Origin: JBDTNL01 sp039933785
GTDB lineage: Bacteria; Acidobacteriota; Thermoanaerobaculia; Multivoradales; JAGPDF01
Assembly: GCA_039933785.1 (NCBI GenBank)
Contig: JBDTNL010000047.1
Location: 1-30,124 of the forward strand
DNA: 30,124 bases
Direction of reading: 5' to 3'
Numbering within the stretch: the stretch's first letter is position 1; each line of letters begins with the position of its first letter. Below, one piece after another: positions 14,501-21,358 of this stretch. Made by a program: the position numbers and the translations under genes. The notes below the pieces were generated by a model. It had not been told where the DNA came from, ran no database searches, and saw nothing but the letters and a program-made list of their open reading frames with translations.

Positions 14501-17087
14501 CCGCGACCTGTTGCGCGCCGCGGCGCGGGTCGAGCTGCGAGCCCATCGCGGCACGCTCGCCGAGCAGCTCCTGCAGGCCGGGGCGGCCACACCCGCCACC
14601 CCTGTTCGCCCGCAGCGCGCTCCCGAACGGCAACCCTCGGCGCCGCTGCGACCCCCATCGAGCGAGGGACTCGAACATTGGAACGGCATCGGCGGCTTCG
14701 CGGAGCACGGGCGAGCGTACGAGATCCAGCTCGATCACGGCCAGCGCACGCCGGCGCCGTGGATCAACGTCGTCGCCAACCCGCGCTTCGGCTTCCAGGT
14801 CTCTGAAGTGGGCAGCGGCTTCACCTGGTCCGAGAACAGCCATGAACGACGCCTCACGCCGTGGAGCAACGATCCCACCAGTGACCCGAGCGGCGAGGCG
14901 ATCTACGTGCGCGACGACACCAGCGGTGCGCTCGGCTCGCCCACCCTGCTGCCGCTCGGAGACGACGGCCAGCCGTACGTTTGTCGCCACGGTCGAGGCT
15001 GGACTTCGTTCGCTCATCTCTGGCAGGGCCTCGACCTCGAGCTCCTGCAACTGGTCGCGCCCGAAGATTCGATCAAGATCTCGCGCTTGAGGATTCGCAA
15101 CCGGTCGGAGCGTGCCCGCTCGCTGACGGTGGCGAGCTACGCCGAATGGGTCCTGGGCGAGTCTCGCGCGTCTCTGATTCCGTTCACGGTGACCACGTAC
15201 GACGCGGCGCTGGGAGTGGTGCTGGCGCGCAACTGCTGGCGCGACGAGTCGCGCGGTCGGGTGGCCTTCGCCGCGCTGCCAGGAGCCGAATCGGCGACCG
15301 CCGACCGCACGGAGTTCCTCGGCCGGAATGGCAGCTTGGCGGTGCCCGCCGGCCTCGCCCCGGGGCAGCGCCTTTCTGGGCGCGCCGGCGCCGGGCTCGA
15401 CCCGTGCGCGGCTCTCGCACGCCAGATTCGACTCGGCCCGGGTGAGGGCGCCGAAATCCTCTTCTTGCTGGGCGATGGCGGCGACGAGACCGAGGCGCGC
15501 GCGCTCGTCGAGCGGTATCGCACTTGCGACCCCGAAGCGCTCAAGGCCGAAGTCGAGAGCCGCTGGGACGACCTCACCGGCGCGCTCCAGGTCGAGACGC
15601 CCGACCGGGCGTTCGACCTCATGGTCAACCACTGGCTCTTGTATCAAGCGATCGCCTGTCGCCTGTGGGCGCGCTCCGCGTTCTATCAGTCCAGCGGAGC
15701 ATTCGGCTTTCGCGACCAGCTGCAAGACGCCATGGCAGCAGCCGTGGCAGCGCCGAGTGCGGCGCGAACGCAAATCCTACGCGCCGCCGCGCGACAGTTT
15801 CGCGAAGGCGACGTCCAGCACTGGTGGCACGAGCCGAGCGGCAGGGGCGTGCGAACCCACTGCAGCGACGATTTGTTGTGGCTGCCCTACGCCGTCGCGC
15901 ACTATCTCGACGCCACCGACGACCGTGCGCTGCTCGACGAGAGCCTGCCCTTCCTGAATCAGCCGCCGCTTCCCGTCGGCGACGCCGACGACTATCGACA
16001 GCCCGAGACCACCTCCGAGCAGGCCTCGGTGTACGAGCACTGCGTACGCGCGATCAGCCTTGCCCTGGAGCGCCGCGGCCCGCACAACCTGCCCCTGTTC
16101 GGCACCGGCGACTGGAACGACGGGATGAATCGCGTCGGCGCTGGCGGCCAAGGCGAAAGCGTGTGGATGGGCTGGTTCCTGTGCTCGGTGCTCGAGACCT
16201 TCCTGCCCTGGATCGAGGCTCGCGATCCTGCCCGCGCCGCCGAATGGGTCAAGGAGCGGAGCGCTCTTGCCGACGCGCTCGAGGCCTCGGCGTGGGACGG
16301 CGAATGGTACCGCCGGGGCTATTACGACAACGGCGCACCGCTCGGCAGCCACCTTTCCGACGCCTGTCGTATCGACTCGATCGCGCAATCGTGGGCAGTC
16401 CTTTCGCACGTGGCCGACCCGGTGCGCGCGCGCCGGGCGATGGCCGCGGTCGATCAGCACCTCGTGCGTCGCGGCGATGGTCTGGTCTTACTCTTCACGC
16501 CGCCCTTCGCAGAGCCCGCCGCCGGCGAGCCCGACCCGGGCTATATCCGCGGCTACCCCGCGGGCGTCCGCGAGAACGGCGGTCAATACACCCACGCCGC
16601 CCTGTGGACCGTGCTCGCCTTCGCCGAGCTCGGCGAGGGCGAGCGCGCGTATGAGCTCTTCTCGATGCTGAACCCCATTCATCACTCGGCGAGCACGGCC
16701 GGTGCGCACCGCTATCGCGTCGAGCCCTATGTCGCGGCCGCCGACATCTATTCCGAGCCCCCTCACGTCGGCCGCGGTGGGTGGACCTGGTACACCGGCT
16801 CGGCGGGCTGGATGTACCGCGCCGCCACCGAGTGGATCCTGGGCTTTCGCCTGCGGGGCGCGTTCCTGCAGATGGCGCCCTGCATTCCGCGGGCTTGGCC
16901 GGGCTACAAGATTCGCTTTCGCTATCACTCCTCGACCTATTTCATCGAAGTCGAGAATCCCCGTGGTTCGACCCGCGACATCGAACGCCTGGAGCTCGAC
17001 GGCAGCGAGATCCCGCGCGGACCGATAGCCCTCGCCGACGACGGTCGCGGACATCACCTCCGAGTCATCCTCGGCAACTCGGCCTGA
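8535..17087 (+). CDS. cyclic beta-1,2-glucan synthase (NdvB/ChvB/Cgs type)
   Basis: At 2850 residues this matches the family's roughly 2,800-2,870. It is an inner-membrane enzyme that builds linear beta-1,2-glucan from UDP-glucose on itself, sets chain length and cyclises it; the products act in periplasmic osmoadaptation and host interaction. Regions seen: an N-terminal helical part; membrane segments near 388-445, 797-885 and 923-970; a GT84 core with the DAD motif (605-607) and QHRWTRGDW (752-760); a glycoamylase-like domain (about 1265-1500, beginning FGFLLDP); then two supersandwich sectors and the GH94 phosphorylase-like domain with GTGDWNDGMN (2523-2532) and TGSAGWMYR near the end. A VLES-type repeat sits at 1153-1184. 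The ATG at 8535 has no evident Shine-Dalgarno. The glycosyltransferase gene follows 50 nt later. Confidence 0.95.
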   Translation: MIAYPKQSQPLRAEVLGIEGLERLAAELAVQHRPAARARGAKLLRRLDQNQRALAAVRIELEQWVRMGRAITPAAEWLLDNFFLVEAQFREVREALPPGYYRELPQLAGGRPRIYALAESFIAHTDSRSDREPLERFIESYQNTAVLTLGELWAVAISLRLVLLENLRRLADGITARLSDRAAAVVLFESLLAPGASTAALLASVSHRMASTAFVAELLQRSREPEGESAEQGDSEVASRAVYQRLAELGVDAEGLAREEHQRQASNQVTMANIITSIRHLAAIDWPEFVERTSRVEALLRRDRTGIHSAQLFSTRDAMRHAVEELARGSRSTETAVAERALDLATESPGAPVGAFLLGEQRPELEASLGFSPPPRARLARAVRRAGLPGYLGAAAALTAGFLALLWHLAAAVIPSPFALLGLAVLSAWPVSEAAIALLQRLLASLLPPRPLPKLALEDGIPPALRTLVAVPMLFADAAEVDRLVERLEVHFLANDDGDLYFALLGDFLDASEARHADDAELIAVAQAGIARLNLRHGPAPGGGDRFRVLWRERRSNPSQGVYMGWERKRGKLHELNRLLRGATDTTYAAASEPPEGVRYVVTLDADTRMPRGAVRRLVGTLAHPLQHPRLGPPGSPLAGGYAVVQPRTMPMLPPRGEESRYQWLFAGPTGLDPYVGAVSDVYQDTFGEGSYTGKGIYDVDAFEHALHGRVPENRLLSHDLFEGSFARVALATDIVLFEDFPAHAGVDASRQHRWTRGDWQLLPWLAPRVPAIAGPIANPLGGLARWKILDNLRRSLLAPAALTLLLAVWWLAPASRVWAFELAVSALLAAPALIPAFAGLLPRRRGIAKRTHLGAVARETVTVIAQSLLATVFLADRAVLRVDAAVRTLARLARQRRLLEWTTAARAQAAASSRLGAFYRHGATAVAVVAAAAALLALTRIDAFPSALPLALIWLAAPLVAHWLSAPLPESREAPLSSTEVHRLRSIARRTWSYFESFAGAEDNFLPVDNVQEDPVLEIAHRTSPTNIGLGLLATVVARDLGWIGAVEMAERLAAALDSMDRLERCRGHFLNWYDTRTLEPLPPRYVSTVDSGNLAGHLLVVASTLREPLASEPAVERARAGAADTARLLADAARRAGAADLAEQAQQLGVVLESVLELVLEHVLESLPESVPESVSQPVLESPGEREWFATALDGARAAAGEAQLLTPSAAGEEAQAWASALIRTLRSLERDQKELANLAARREFAARLEALAIRAEGMFTAMDFGFLLDPARRILSIGYRPDDQTLDASFYDLLASESRLASFLAIAKGDVPAAHWFRLGRPVTPVGRGSALLSWSGSMFEYLMPALVLAEPAGSILDDSERLAIREQIRYGASRGVPWGISESAYNTRDAHLLYQYGPFGVPTLGMKRSPPAELVVAPYATGLAAMHEPRAALHNFDALAELGALGRHGFFEALDYTPSRVPEGEDFALVRATMGHHQAMTLLALANVVDGGTLRLRFGRQPMVQAAELLLQERTPRDVLVARHLPEERLRLEVQEDVLSVLRRFDTPHTPAPRAHALSNGDYTVVLTNAGGGFTRRGAIAVSRWREDSTTDACGSFVYLRDSASGRLWSAGYQPTAVEPDEYAALFGESRAEIARRDGSIDSLIEVVVSREHDAELRRLTLSNRGTRTRRIEVTSYVELALGRAADDAAHPAFAKLFVETEFVRSSGVLLARRRPRSPGDPALWAAHVLAVEAERAAPGAPDAPILEGSLQFETDRARFLGRTQDLTRPEAVADGRPLSGSSGAVLDPIFSLRQGVLLRPGGRVRLLFTTLLAESRDEALRQAEHYAAFTAWQRAATLAWTHSQVELRHLGMTVDEAHLFQRLASRALYIEAALRAPVAVLERNSEGQSGLWAHGISGDLPIVLLRIDHVDQRDVARQLMRALGYWRRRGLAIDVVILNEHPPSYVQYLQGDLEGLAAQQQLEIGASPSGGLFLLRGDRMSAGARDLLRAAARVELRAHRGTLAEQLLQAGAATPATPVRPQRAPERQPSAPLRPPSSEGLEHWNGIGGFAEHGRAYEIQLDHGQRTPAPWINVVANPRFGFQVSEVGSGFTWSENSHERRLTPWSNDPTSDPSGEAIYVRDDTSGALGSPTLLPLGDDGQPYVCRHGRGWTSFAHLWQGLDLELLQLVAPEDSIKISRLRIRNRSERARSLTVASYAEWVLGESRASLIPFTVTTYDAALGVVLARNCWRDESRGRVAFAALPGAESATADRTEFLGRNGSLAVPAGLAPGQRLSGRAGAGLDPCAALARQIRLGPGEGAEILFLLGDGGDETEARALVERYRTCDPEALKAEVESRWDDLTGALQVETPDRAFDLMVNHWLLYQAIACRLWARSAFYQSSGAFGFRDQLQDAMAAAVAAPSAARTQILRAAARQFREGDVQHWWHEPSGRGVRTHCSDDLLWLPYAVAHYLDATDDRALLDESLPFLNQPPLPVGDADDYRQPETTSEQASVYEHCVRAISLALERRGPHNLPLFGTGDWNDGMNRVGAGGQGESVWMGWFLCSVLETFLPWIEARDPARAAEWVKERSALADALEASAWDGEWYRRGYYDNGAPLGSHLSDACRIDSIAQSWAVLSHVADPVRARRAMAAVDQHLVRRGDGLVLLFTPPFAEPAAGEPDPGYIRGYPAGVRENGGQYTHAALWTVLAFAELGEGERAYELFSMLNPIHHSASTAGAHRYRVEPYVAAADIYSEPPHVGRGGWTWYTGSAGWMYRAATEWILGFRLRGAFLQMAPCIPRAWPGYKIRFRYHSSTYFIEVENPRGSTRDIERLELDGSEIPRGPIALADDGRGHHLRVILGNSA
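11991..12086 (+). repeat. eight tandem 12-bp units inside the glucan synthase gene
   Basis: Units begin at 11991, 12003, 12015, 12027, 12039, 12051, 12063 and 12075. The consensus is GTGCTCGAGTCN, and copies differ mainly at the third codon and at wobble positions. They encode VLES, VLEL, VLEH, VLES, LPES, VPES, VSQP and VLES (residues 1153-1184). The unit is a multiple of three, so copy-number change keeps the frame. The repeat lies between the membrane/GT84 part and the glycoamylase-like domain. Confidence 0.9.
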
Positions 17088-17137
17088 CCCAGATCGTCGG
17101 CGAGGACTCGACCCGCCGAACGCTGTATCGTGCTCGG

Positions 17138-17926
17138 GTGCTGGAGTCACCGCATATCTCCCTGATCATCCCAGCCTGGAACGAGGCGCTCTATCTGCCC
17201 CGGCTGTTGGACTCCGTCGTCGCGGCCCGGGCGAGATACCGGGCCGGCGCCGGAGCGATCGAGGTCCTGGTCGCCGACAACGTCTCGACGGACGAGACGG
17301 CGAGGGTCGCGGCGGCCCATGATTGCCGCGTTGTCCAGGTCGAGAAGCGCGTGATCGGCGCCGTGCGCAATGGCGGTGCGGCCGTGGCGCGGGGCGCGAT
17401 CCTGTCCTTCATCGACGCCGACTGCACCATCCACCCCGAGACCTTCAATGCAGTCTCCGCCGCCTTCGGCGACCACCGGCTCATGGCCAGCATGACCGGA
17501 CTGCGGTTCGATCGCTGGTCTCCGGGTATCGCGGCGACCTATGCCTTGACCGTGCCGCTCGCCTGGATCACGGGACTCGATGCGGGCGTCATGAGCTGCC
17601 GGCAGGGTGACTTTCAGGCGATCGGCGGATACAACGAGGATCGGCTATTCGCCGAGGACGTCCAGATCCTGATCGACCTACGCCGGCTCGGGCGATCCCG
17701 CGGTCAGCGCATGCGGCGCCTGCGCGGCGTCAAGGCCGTGACCTCCACCCGCAAGTTCGACCGCCACGGCGATTGGCACATGTTTGCCATGATGGCGCGG
17801 GCCCCGCTGGCGCTCTTTCGACGGAACGCGGTGCGCGATACGGCGCTCGAGTACTGGTACCAGGACCGGATCAGCCCACCTTCAGGACCCGCGGAAGGAG
17901 CCCCGGCCCCGCCGAACGCAAGGTGA
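17138..17926 (+). CDS. family 2 glycosyltransferase
   Basis: From the GTG at 17138 the protein has 262 residues and is a GT-A type glycosyltransferase. It shows the nucleotide-sugar entry ISLIIPAWNEALYLPRLLDS, VLVADNVSTDETA, the metal/UDP-binding FIDADCTIH and the acceptor-side GDFQAIGGYNEDRLFAEDVQ with the catalytic-type ED. It lacks long hydrophobic segments at the C terminus, so it is probably cytosolic or peripheral. The sugar and acceptor are not predictable. It lies 50 nt after the glucan synthase on the same strand, so co-transcription, and possibly decoration of the same polymer, can be guessed but not shown. The start is chosen because the fold begins at once; no clear Shine-Dalgarno is seen. 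The last 56 bp overlap the convergent lipoprotein gene. Confidence 0.85.
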   Translation: MLESPHISLIIPAWNEALYLPRLLDSVVAARARYRAGAGAIEVLVADNVSTDETARVAAAHDCRVVQVEKRVIGAVRNGGAAVARGAILSFIDADCTIHPETFNAVSAAFGDHRLMASMTGLRFDRWSPGIAATYALTVPLAWITGLDAGVMSCRQGDFQAIGGYNEDRLFAEDVQILIDLRRLGRSRGQRMRRLRGVKAVTSTRKFDRHGDWHMFAMMARAPLALFRRNAVRDTALEYWYQDRISPPSGPAEGAPAPPNAR

Positions 17927-18332
17927 TACGGCAACGGCCCGTGCACTCTCCAAACACCACGTCGACGACATCGGCAGAGTCCGCGAAGTCGCTCGAAAAC
18001 TCCAAGCGGCTGCCCTCCGCGACCGCCAACAACGGGCGCCGCTGGCGGCCCATCTTCGCCAGCTCCCGAGCCAACCTGCGAGCCAGGTCCGATCCGAGGC
18101 CAGCGGCGCGCAGAGCCGCGGCGTCGAACCGGTTGGCGGCCGGCAGAAAGATCAACGTCGCCCTGCCGCCCGGAGACACCGGGTAGATCACCGAGGCCTG
18201 GGAACCGGCAGGCGTCGAAGCCAGCTCGTCATGCACACCCGCCATGTGGTCGGCGAGGCGGGCCGAGCGGCTCGCGCATCCCATCGAAGCCAGCAAAGCA
18301 GCGACAACACCGAGGCGGCAAGGCCTCCTCAC
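17871..18332 (-). CDS. small putative lipoprotein, unknown family
   Basis: This 153-residue protein starts MRRPCRLGV with a hydrophobic stretch ending ASMGC (Cys19), a slightly unusual lipobox, so an outer or periplasmic lipoprotein is likely. The remainder has a mixed alpha/beta look with two cysteines close together near the C terminus (ECTGRC), possibly a disulfide. I recognise no domain. It is the last gene of the nine-gene minus-strand run; its ATG overlaps the thioesterase stop (ATGA), which supports it as real despite the 56-bp tail overlap with the convergent glycosyltransferase. Its function is unknown. Confidence 0.65.
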   Translation of the reverse strand: MRRPCRLGVVAALLASMGCASRSARLADHMAGVHDELASTPAGSQASVIYPVSPGGRATLIFLPAANRFDAAALRAAGLGSDLARRLARELAKMGRQRRPLLAVAEGSRLEFSSDFADSADVVDVVFGECTGRCRITLRSAGPGLLPRVLKVG

Positions 18333-18808
18333 GAGGCGCCCTCCTGCTGCGCTCCACCCTCGCGGCGAAGCGGCCGCGCGATCACCGTCGACGTCATCGC
18401 GGCGACCAGTGTCTCCTTGCCGGCGTCCTGGGCGAAGACCTCCGCAACGACGACGATCAGGGTACGGCCCGCCCTCAAAACCCGCGCCCTGGCCACGAAG
18501 AGCGGCGCCGTCGCGGGGCGCAGGAGATTAATCTTGAACTCGACCGCCAGGACGTCGTGCTGGGGAGGCGCCATCGAAAACGCCGCGTATCCGCACGCCG
18601 AATCCGCGACGCTCGCCAGTACGCCGGCGTGCAGGAAACCATTCTGTTGTGCATGCAGCGGCGAAAACGGCACGCTCACGTCGACCTCTCCCGGCGCGAC
18701 TCGATCGATCTTCGCGCCCAGGGTCTGCATGAAGGTTTGACGCCCGAAGCTCTCGCGGACGGTCGCTTCGAATCCGGCGTTGGGCGGCTGCGTGGAGGAA
18801 CCCTTCAT
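18329..18808 (-). CDS. PaaI-like hotdog-fold thioesterase
   Basis: This 159-residue protein belongs to the acyl-CoA thioesterase 4HBT/PaaI group. Family-type stretches are RQTFMQTLGAKIDRVAPGEV, then HAQQNGFLHAGVLASVADSACGYAA, where the HAG/ADS helix carries the usual catalytic acid, then VEFKINLLRPA and a final pair of long strands (ARVLRAGRTLIVVVAEVF). It probably hydrolyses a small or aromatic acyl-CoA; the substrate is unknown. The ATG at 18808 lies 17 nt after the GNAT stop and has a GGAGAG-type Shine-Dalgarno about 9 nt upstream. Its stop overlaps the lipoprotein start. Placement directly after biotin genes could suggest acyl-CoA housekeeping, but that is speculative. Confidence 0.88.
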   Translation of the reverse strand: MKGSSTQPPNAGFEATVRESFGRQTFMQTLGAKIDRVAPGEVDVSVPFSPLHAQQNGFLHAGVLASVADSACGYAAFSMAPPQHDVLAVEFKINLLRPATAPLFVARARVLRAGRTLIVVVAEVFAQDAGKETLVAAMTSTVIARPLRREGGAQQEGAS

Positions 18809-18825
18809 GGCGACGATCTCTCCAG

Positions 18826-19296
18826 TCAGCGCAACAGGAGCTTGAGCTTCGGCCCGGTGAACACGAAACCCTGACGCTCATAGAACTTCCGCGTCCTCGC
18901 CCAGCGCTCCGCTTCGGGTGCGGCAACGTCGATCCGCGCCCAGTCGCGCTCCCGGCCGAGTGCGCTCGCGGCAGCAATCAGGCTCGCACCGACACCTCCT
19001 GAGCGCTGTTTCGAGTCGACGATCATTTCGTTGATGATGCCGTATCGCCCGCCGGCGTAGAAAGCGAAGGCTTCTACCAGCGTCAGAACCCCCGCGATCC
19101 CGTCGACCGTGGTGGCGACGAAGGCGAACATCCGGCCGCCATCGCCGTTCCATCGGCTCCAGCGCGCGGCGAGATCCGCCCGATCGAGCGCCCCCGCTTC
19201 GTCGCCTTCCTCTCCGAGCTCGCGCAACAGGCGCTCGACCCAGTCGAGCACACAGGGCGCGTTTTCCGGGCCGACTCGTTCGATCGCGATGTCCAT
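18826..19296 (-). CDS. GNAT-family N-acetyltransferase
   Basis: This 156-residue protein has the GNAT core: a beta strand FAFVATTVDGIAGVLTL, then YGIINEMIVDSKQRSGGVGASLI. In that stretch the acetyl-CoA pyrophosphate-binding loop Q/R-x-x-G-x-G/A lies at about 97-105. The C-terminal ARTRKFYERQGFVFTG is the usual end of single-domain GNATs. The acceptor is unknown. The start codon is the ATG at 19296, 11 nt after the bioA stop; a much longer open frame through bioA is spurious. The gene belongs to the bio run by spacing, but no role in biotin synthesis is implied by sequence. Confidence 0.88.
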   Translation of the reverse strand: MDIAIERVGPENAPCVLDWVERLLRELGEEGDEAGALDRADLAARWSRWNGDGGRMFAFVATTVDGIAGVLTLVEAFAFYAGGRYGIINEMIVDSKQRSGGVGASLIAAASALGRERDWARIDVAAPEAERWARTRKFYERQGFVFTGPKLKLLLR

Positions 19297-19307
19297 GTCT
19301 AGCCAGT

Positions 19308-20663
19308 CTACGCAGTTTCGCCGTCGGGGCGCGCGGGGAGAACGGTCAAGACCTCCTCGATCGCCGAGAAGACGCGATCCACATCCTGGTCGCCGACCAC
19401 GTACGGAGGCAGGAAGTAGACGACATCGCCGAGCGGCCGCAACAGAAGGTCGCGTTCGAGAAACTGTTCGTACAGCCACGGACCGAGCTCGCTGAAGTAC
19501 CCCTCGCTGCCGGCGGCGCGGAGCTCGATCGCGGCGATACCGCCGATGCCGCGGGTTTCCTTCACTGCCGGTAGAGCCGCCAGGCGCGTCAGCCCGGCGG
19601 CGAATCGCGCCTCGAGCGCGCGCACTCGTCTCAGGCAATCGGTCTCGTCGAACACCCGCAGGCTCTCGAGCGCCACCGCGCACGCCAGGGGATTGGCGGT
19701 GAACGAATGGCCGTGGAGTAGCGCCTGGGAGCGATCGTCGCTGAGGAAGGCCTGGTAGATCTCGTTGGTCGCCAGGGTTGCCGCGAGCGGCAGGTAGCCG
19801 CCGGTCAGGGCCTTCGACACACAGAGCAAGTCGGGCTCGACGCCGGCGTGCTCGCAAGCGAAGAAGCGGCCGGTGCGACCGAAGCCGGTGAAGACCTCGT
19901 CCGCGATGAGGGGAATGCTCCGCTCCCGAGTCGACCGACGGACGGAGCGCAGGAACTCCGGCGGGTGAATCAGCATGCCGCCGGCGCCCTGCACCATCGG
20001 TTCGACGATCACGGCCGCGACGCGGTCGCCTTCGCGCTCCAGGATCTGCTCCACGGTCCCCGAACAGCCCTGGGAGCAGGGTCCTCCTGCCGTGACGCCG
20101 GCCTCGGCGAGACATTTCGGCGCATGCGCTCGCCGCACTTCGCAAAACAGCGGCGAGAAGGCGGCGTGGAACGACTTCACGCCTCCTGCGGCCATCGCCC
20201 CGAACGTGTCGCCGTGATACGCATGTGCCAGAGCCACGAACACCGTGCGCCGCTCTTCCCCACGATTGCGCCAAGCCTGCCAGGCCATCTTGAGCGCCAC
20301 TTCGACCGCCGTCGAGCCGTCGTCGGAGTAGAAGACTCGAGCGAGTCCGGCCGGCGATCTCCGAACCAGCTCTTCGGCGAGGAGCGCCGCGGGCTCGTGG
20401 GCGCAGCCGGCAAAGATTACCTGCTCGAGTTTCTCCGCCTGCTCGGCCAGGGCTCGATTCAGCCGTGGGTGCGCATGACCGTGGATGTTGACCCACCAGG
20501 ACGAGATTCCGTCGAGTATCCGGCGGCCGTCGGCGGTGATGAGAAAGGCGCCCTCGCCGCGCACCACCGGAAGGGGCGGCGGCGCGGTCTTCATCTGCGT
20601 GTATGGCCTCCAGACGAACGCTCGGTCGGCGGCGAGCCACTCCGGATCCACGCGGTCGCTCAT
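19308..20663 (-). CDS. bioA: adenosylmethionine-8-amino-7-oxononanoate aminotransferase BioA
   Basis: This 451-residue class III PLP aminotransferase converts KAPA to DAPA with S-adenosylmethionine as amino donor, the step before BioD. Specific BioA marks are the N-terminal VWRPYTQM, LDGISSWWVNIHGH, YSDDGSTAVEVALKMA and HAYHGDTFGAM. The PLP-binding acidic residue is D255 in IADEVFTGFGRTG and the Schiff-base lysine K284 is in VSKALTGGYLP; the late motif GIGGIAAIEL is also present. The double Trp and YTQ residues separate it from other class III aminotransferases. Its ATG overlaps the bioD stop as ATGA, and the GNAT gene starts 11 nt after its stop. Length is slightly above the usual 420-430 because of a short insert around 180-205 with several cysteines (KCLAEAGV ... 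CSQGCSG), which is seen in some non-enterobacterial BioA. Confidence 0.96.
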   Translation of the reverse strand: MSDRVDPEWLAADRAFVWRPYTQMKTAPPPLPVVRGEGAFLITADGRRILDGISSWWVNIHGHAHPRLNRALAEQAEKLEQVIFAGCAHEPAALLAEELVRRSPAGLARVFYSDDGSTAVEVALKMAWQAWRNRGEERRTVFVALAHAYHGDTFGAMAAGGVKSFHAAFSPLFCEVRRAHAPKCLAEAGVTAGGPCSQGCSGTVEQILEREGDRVAAVIVEPMVQGAGGMLIHPPEFLRSVRRSTRERSIPLIADEVFTGFGRTGRFFACEHAGVEPDLLCVSKALTGGYLPLAATLATNEIYQAFLSDDRSQALLHGHSFTANPLACAVALESLRVFDETDCLRRVRALEARFAAGLTRLAALPAVKETRGIGGIAAIELRAAGSEGYFSELGPWLYEQFLERDLLLRPLGDVVYFLPPYVVGDQDVDRVFSAIEEVLTVLPARPDGETA

Positions 20664-21358
20664 GGCTCGAATAGCGATTCGAGGTGGCCTTCGGGATCGA
20701 GGCTTCGCGCGGCAACGGCCAGCGAGTCCGCGGTGAGGGGCTCGATCGGCGGCAGCTCACCCAGAATCTCGACCTGCCCGAAGCGCTCGATGGCCCGGCG
20801 GTTCTCGGCCTCGCAGCGTCCGTTGAGGATGACGCCCGCGATCTCGAGGCCGCGCACACGCGCCGCCTCGAGTGTCAGCAGAGTATGGTTGATCGTGCCC
20901 AGAGTGCCGCGGGCGACCAGAACGCAGGGCAGGCCAAATGCCGAGAGCAGCCCAGGAAAGAGCACGCCCGAATCGGTGAGCGGAACGAGCAGACCGCCGA
21001 CGCCCTCGACGATCAGGGCCCGCCCAGGCACGGCGTTACGATGCCGATCGAACGCGGCGACTACCAGTACGGGATCGATCGTCTTGCCTTCGAGGCGCGC
21101 CGCGAGATGCGGCGACACCGGCGTTCGGAACAGGTAGCTCTCGGGAAGGATTTCGATCCCGTCCGCGATCGCGGCCTCGCCGCCGAGCAGCTCGACGATA
21201 GTGCTGGTGTCGCGGTCCTCGTCCGACCCGGTCGCGATCGGCTTCCAGTACGCAATCGAGCGCCGCGGTTTCTCTGTCGACGAGAGCCGTCGCAGAAGCG
21301 CCGCGCAGACCATGGTCTTGCCGACGCCCGTATCGGTGCCGATGACGGCGACGCTCAT
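20660..21358 (-). CDS. bioD: dethiobiotin synthetase BioD
   Basis: This 232-residue protein uses ATP and CO2 to close the ureido ring of DAPA, giving dethiobiotin. It starts with the diagnostic P-loop GTDTGVGKT (residues 7-15), followed by YWKPIATG with the substrate lysine, the Mg-binding VEGVGGLLVPL and a base-recognition stretch GVILNGRCE. Length is normal. The start ATG overlaps the bioF stop, and its own stop overlaps the bioA start, both as ATGA. Tight translational coupling of bioF, bioD and bioA follows from this. Confidence 0.96.
   Translation of the reverse strand: MSVAVIGTDTGVGKTMVCAALLRRLSSTEKPRRSIAYWKPIATGSDEDRDTSTIVELLGGEAAIADGIEILPESYLFRTPVSPHLAARLEGKTIDPVLVVAAFDRHRNAVPGRALIVEGVGGLLVPLTDSGVLFPGLLSAFGLPCVLVARGTLGTINHTLLTLEAARVRGLEIAGVILNGRCEAENRRAIERFGQVEILGELPPIEPLTADSLAVAARSLDPEGHLESLFEP

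Noticed and set aside
15524..16654. 376-codon alternative plus-strand frame inside the glucan synthase
   Set aside because: It is Arg/Pro-rich out-of-frame reading of a region whose true frame has the GH94 DWND motif.
18826..20859. 677-codon frame covering the GNAT gene and antiparallel-frame reading of bioA
   Set aside because: Only the last 156 codons encode a recognisable protein; the rest is an out-of-frame shadow of bioA.
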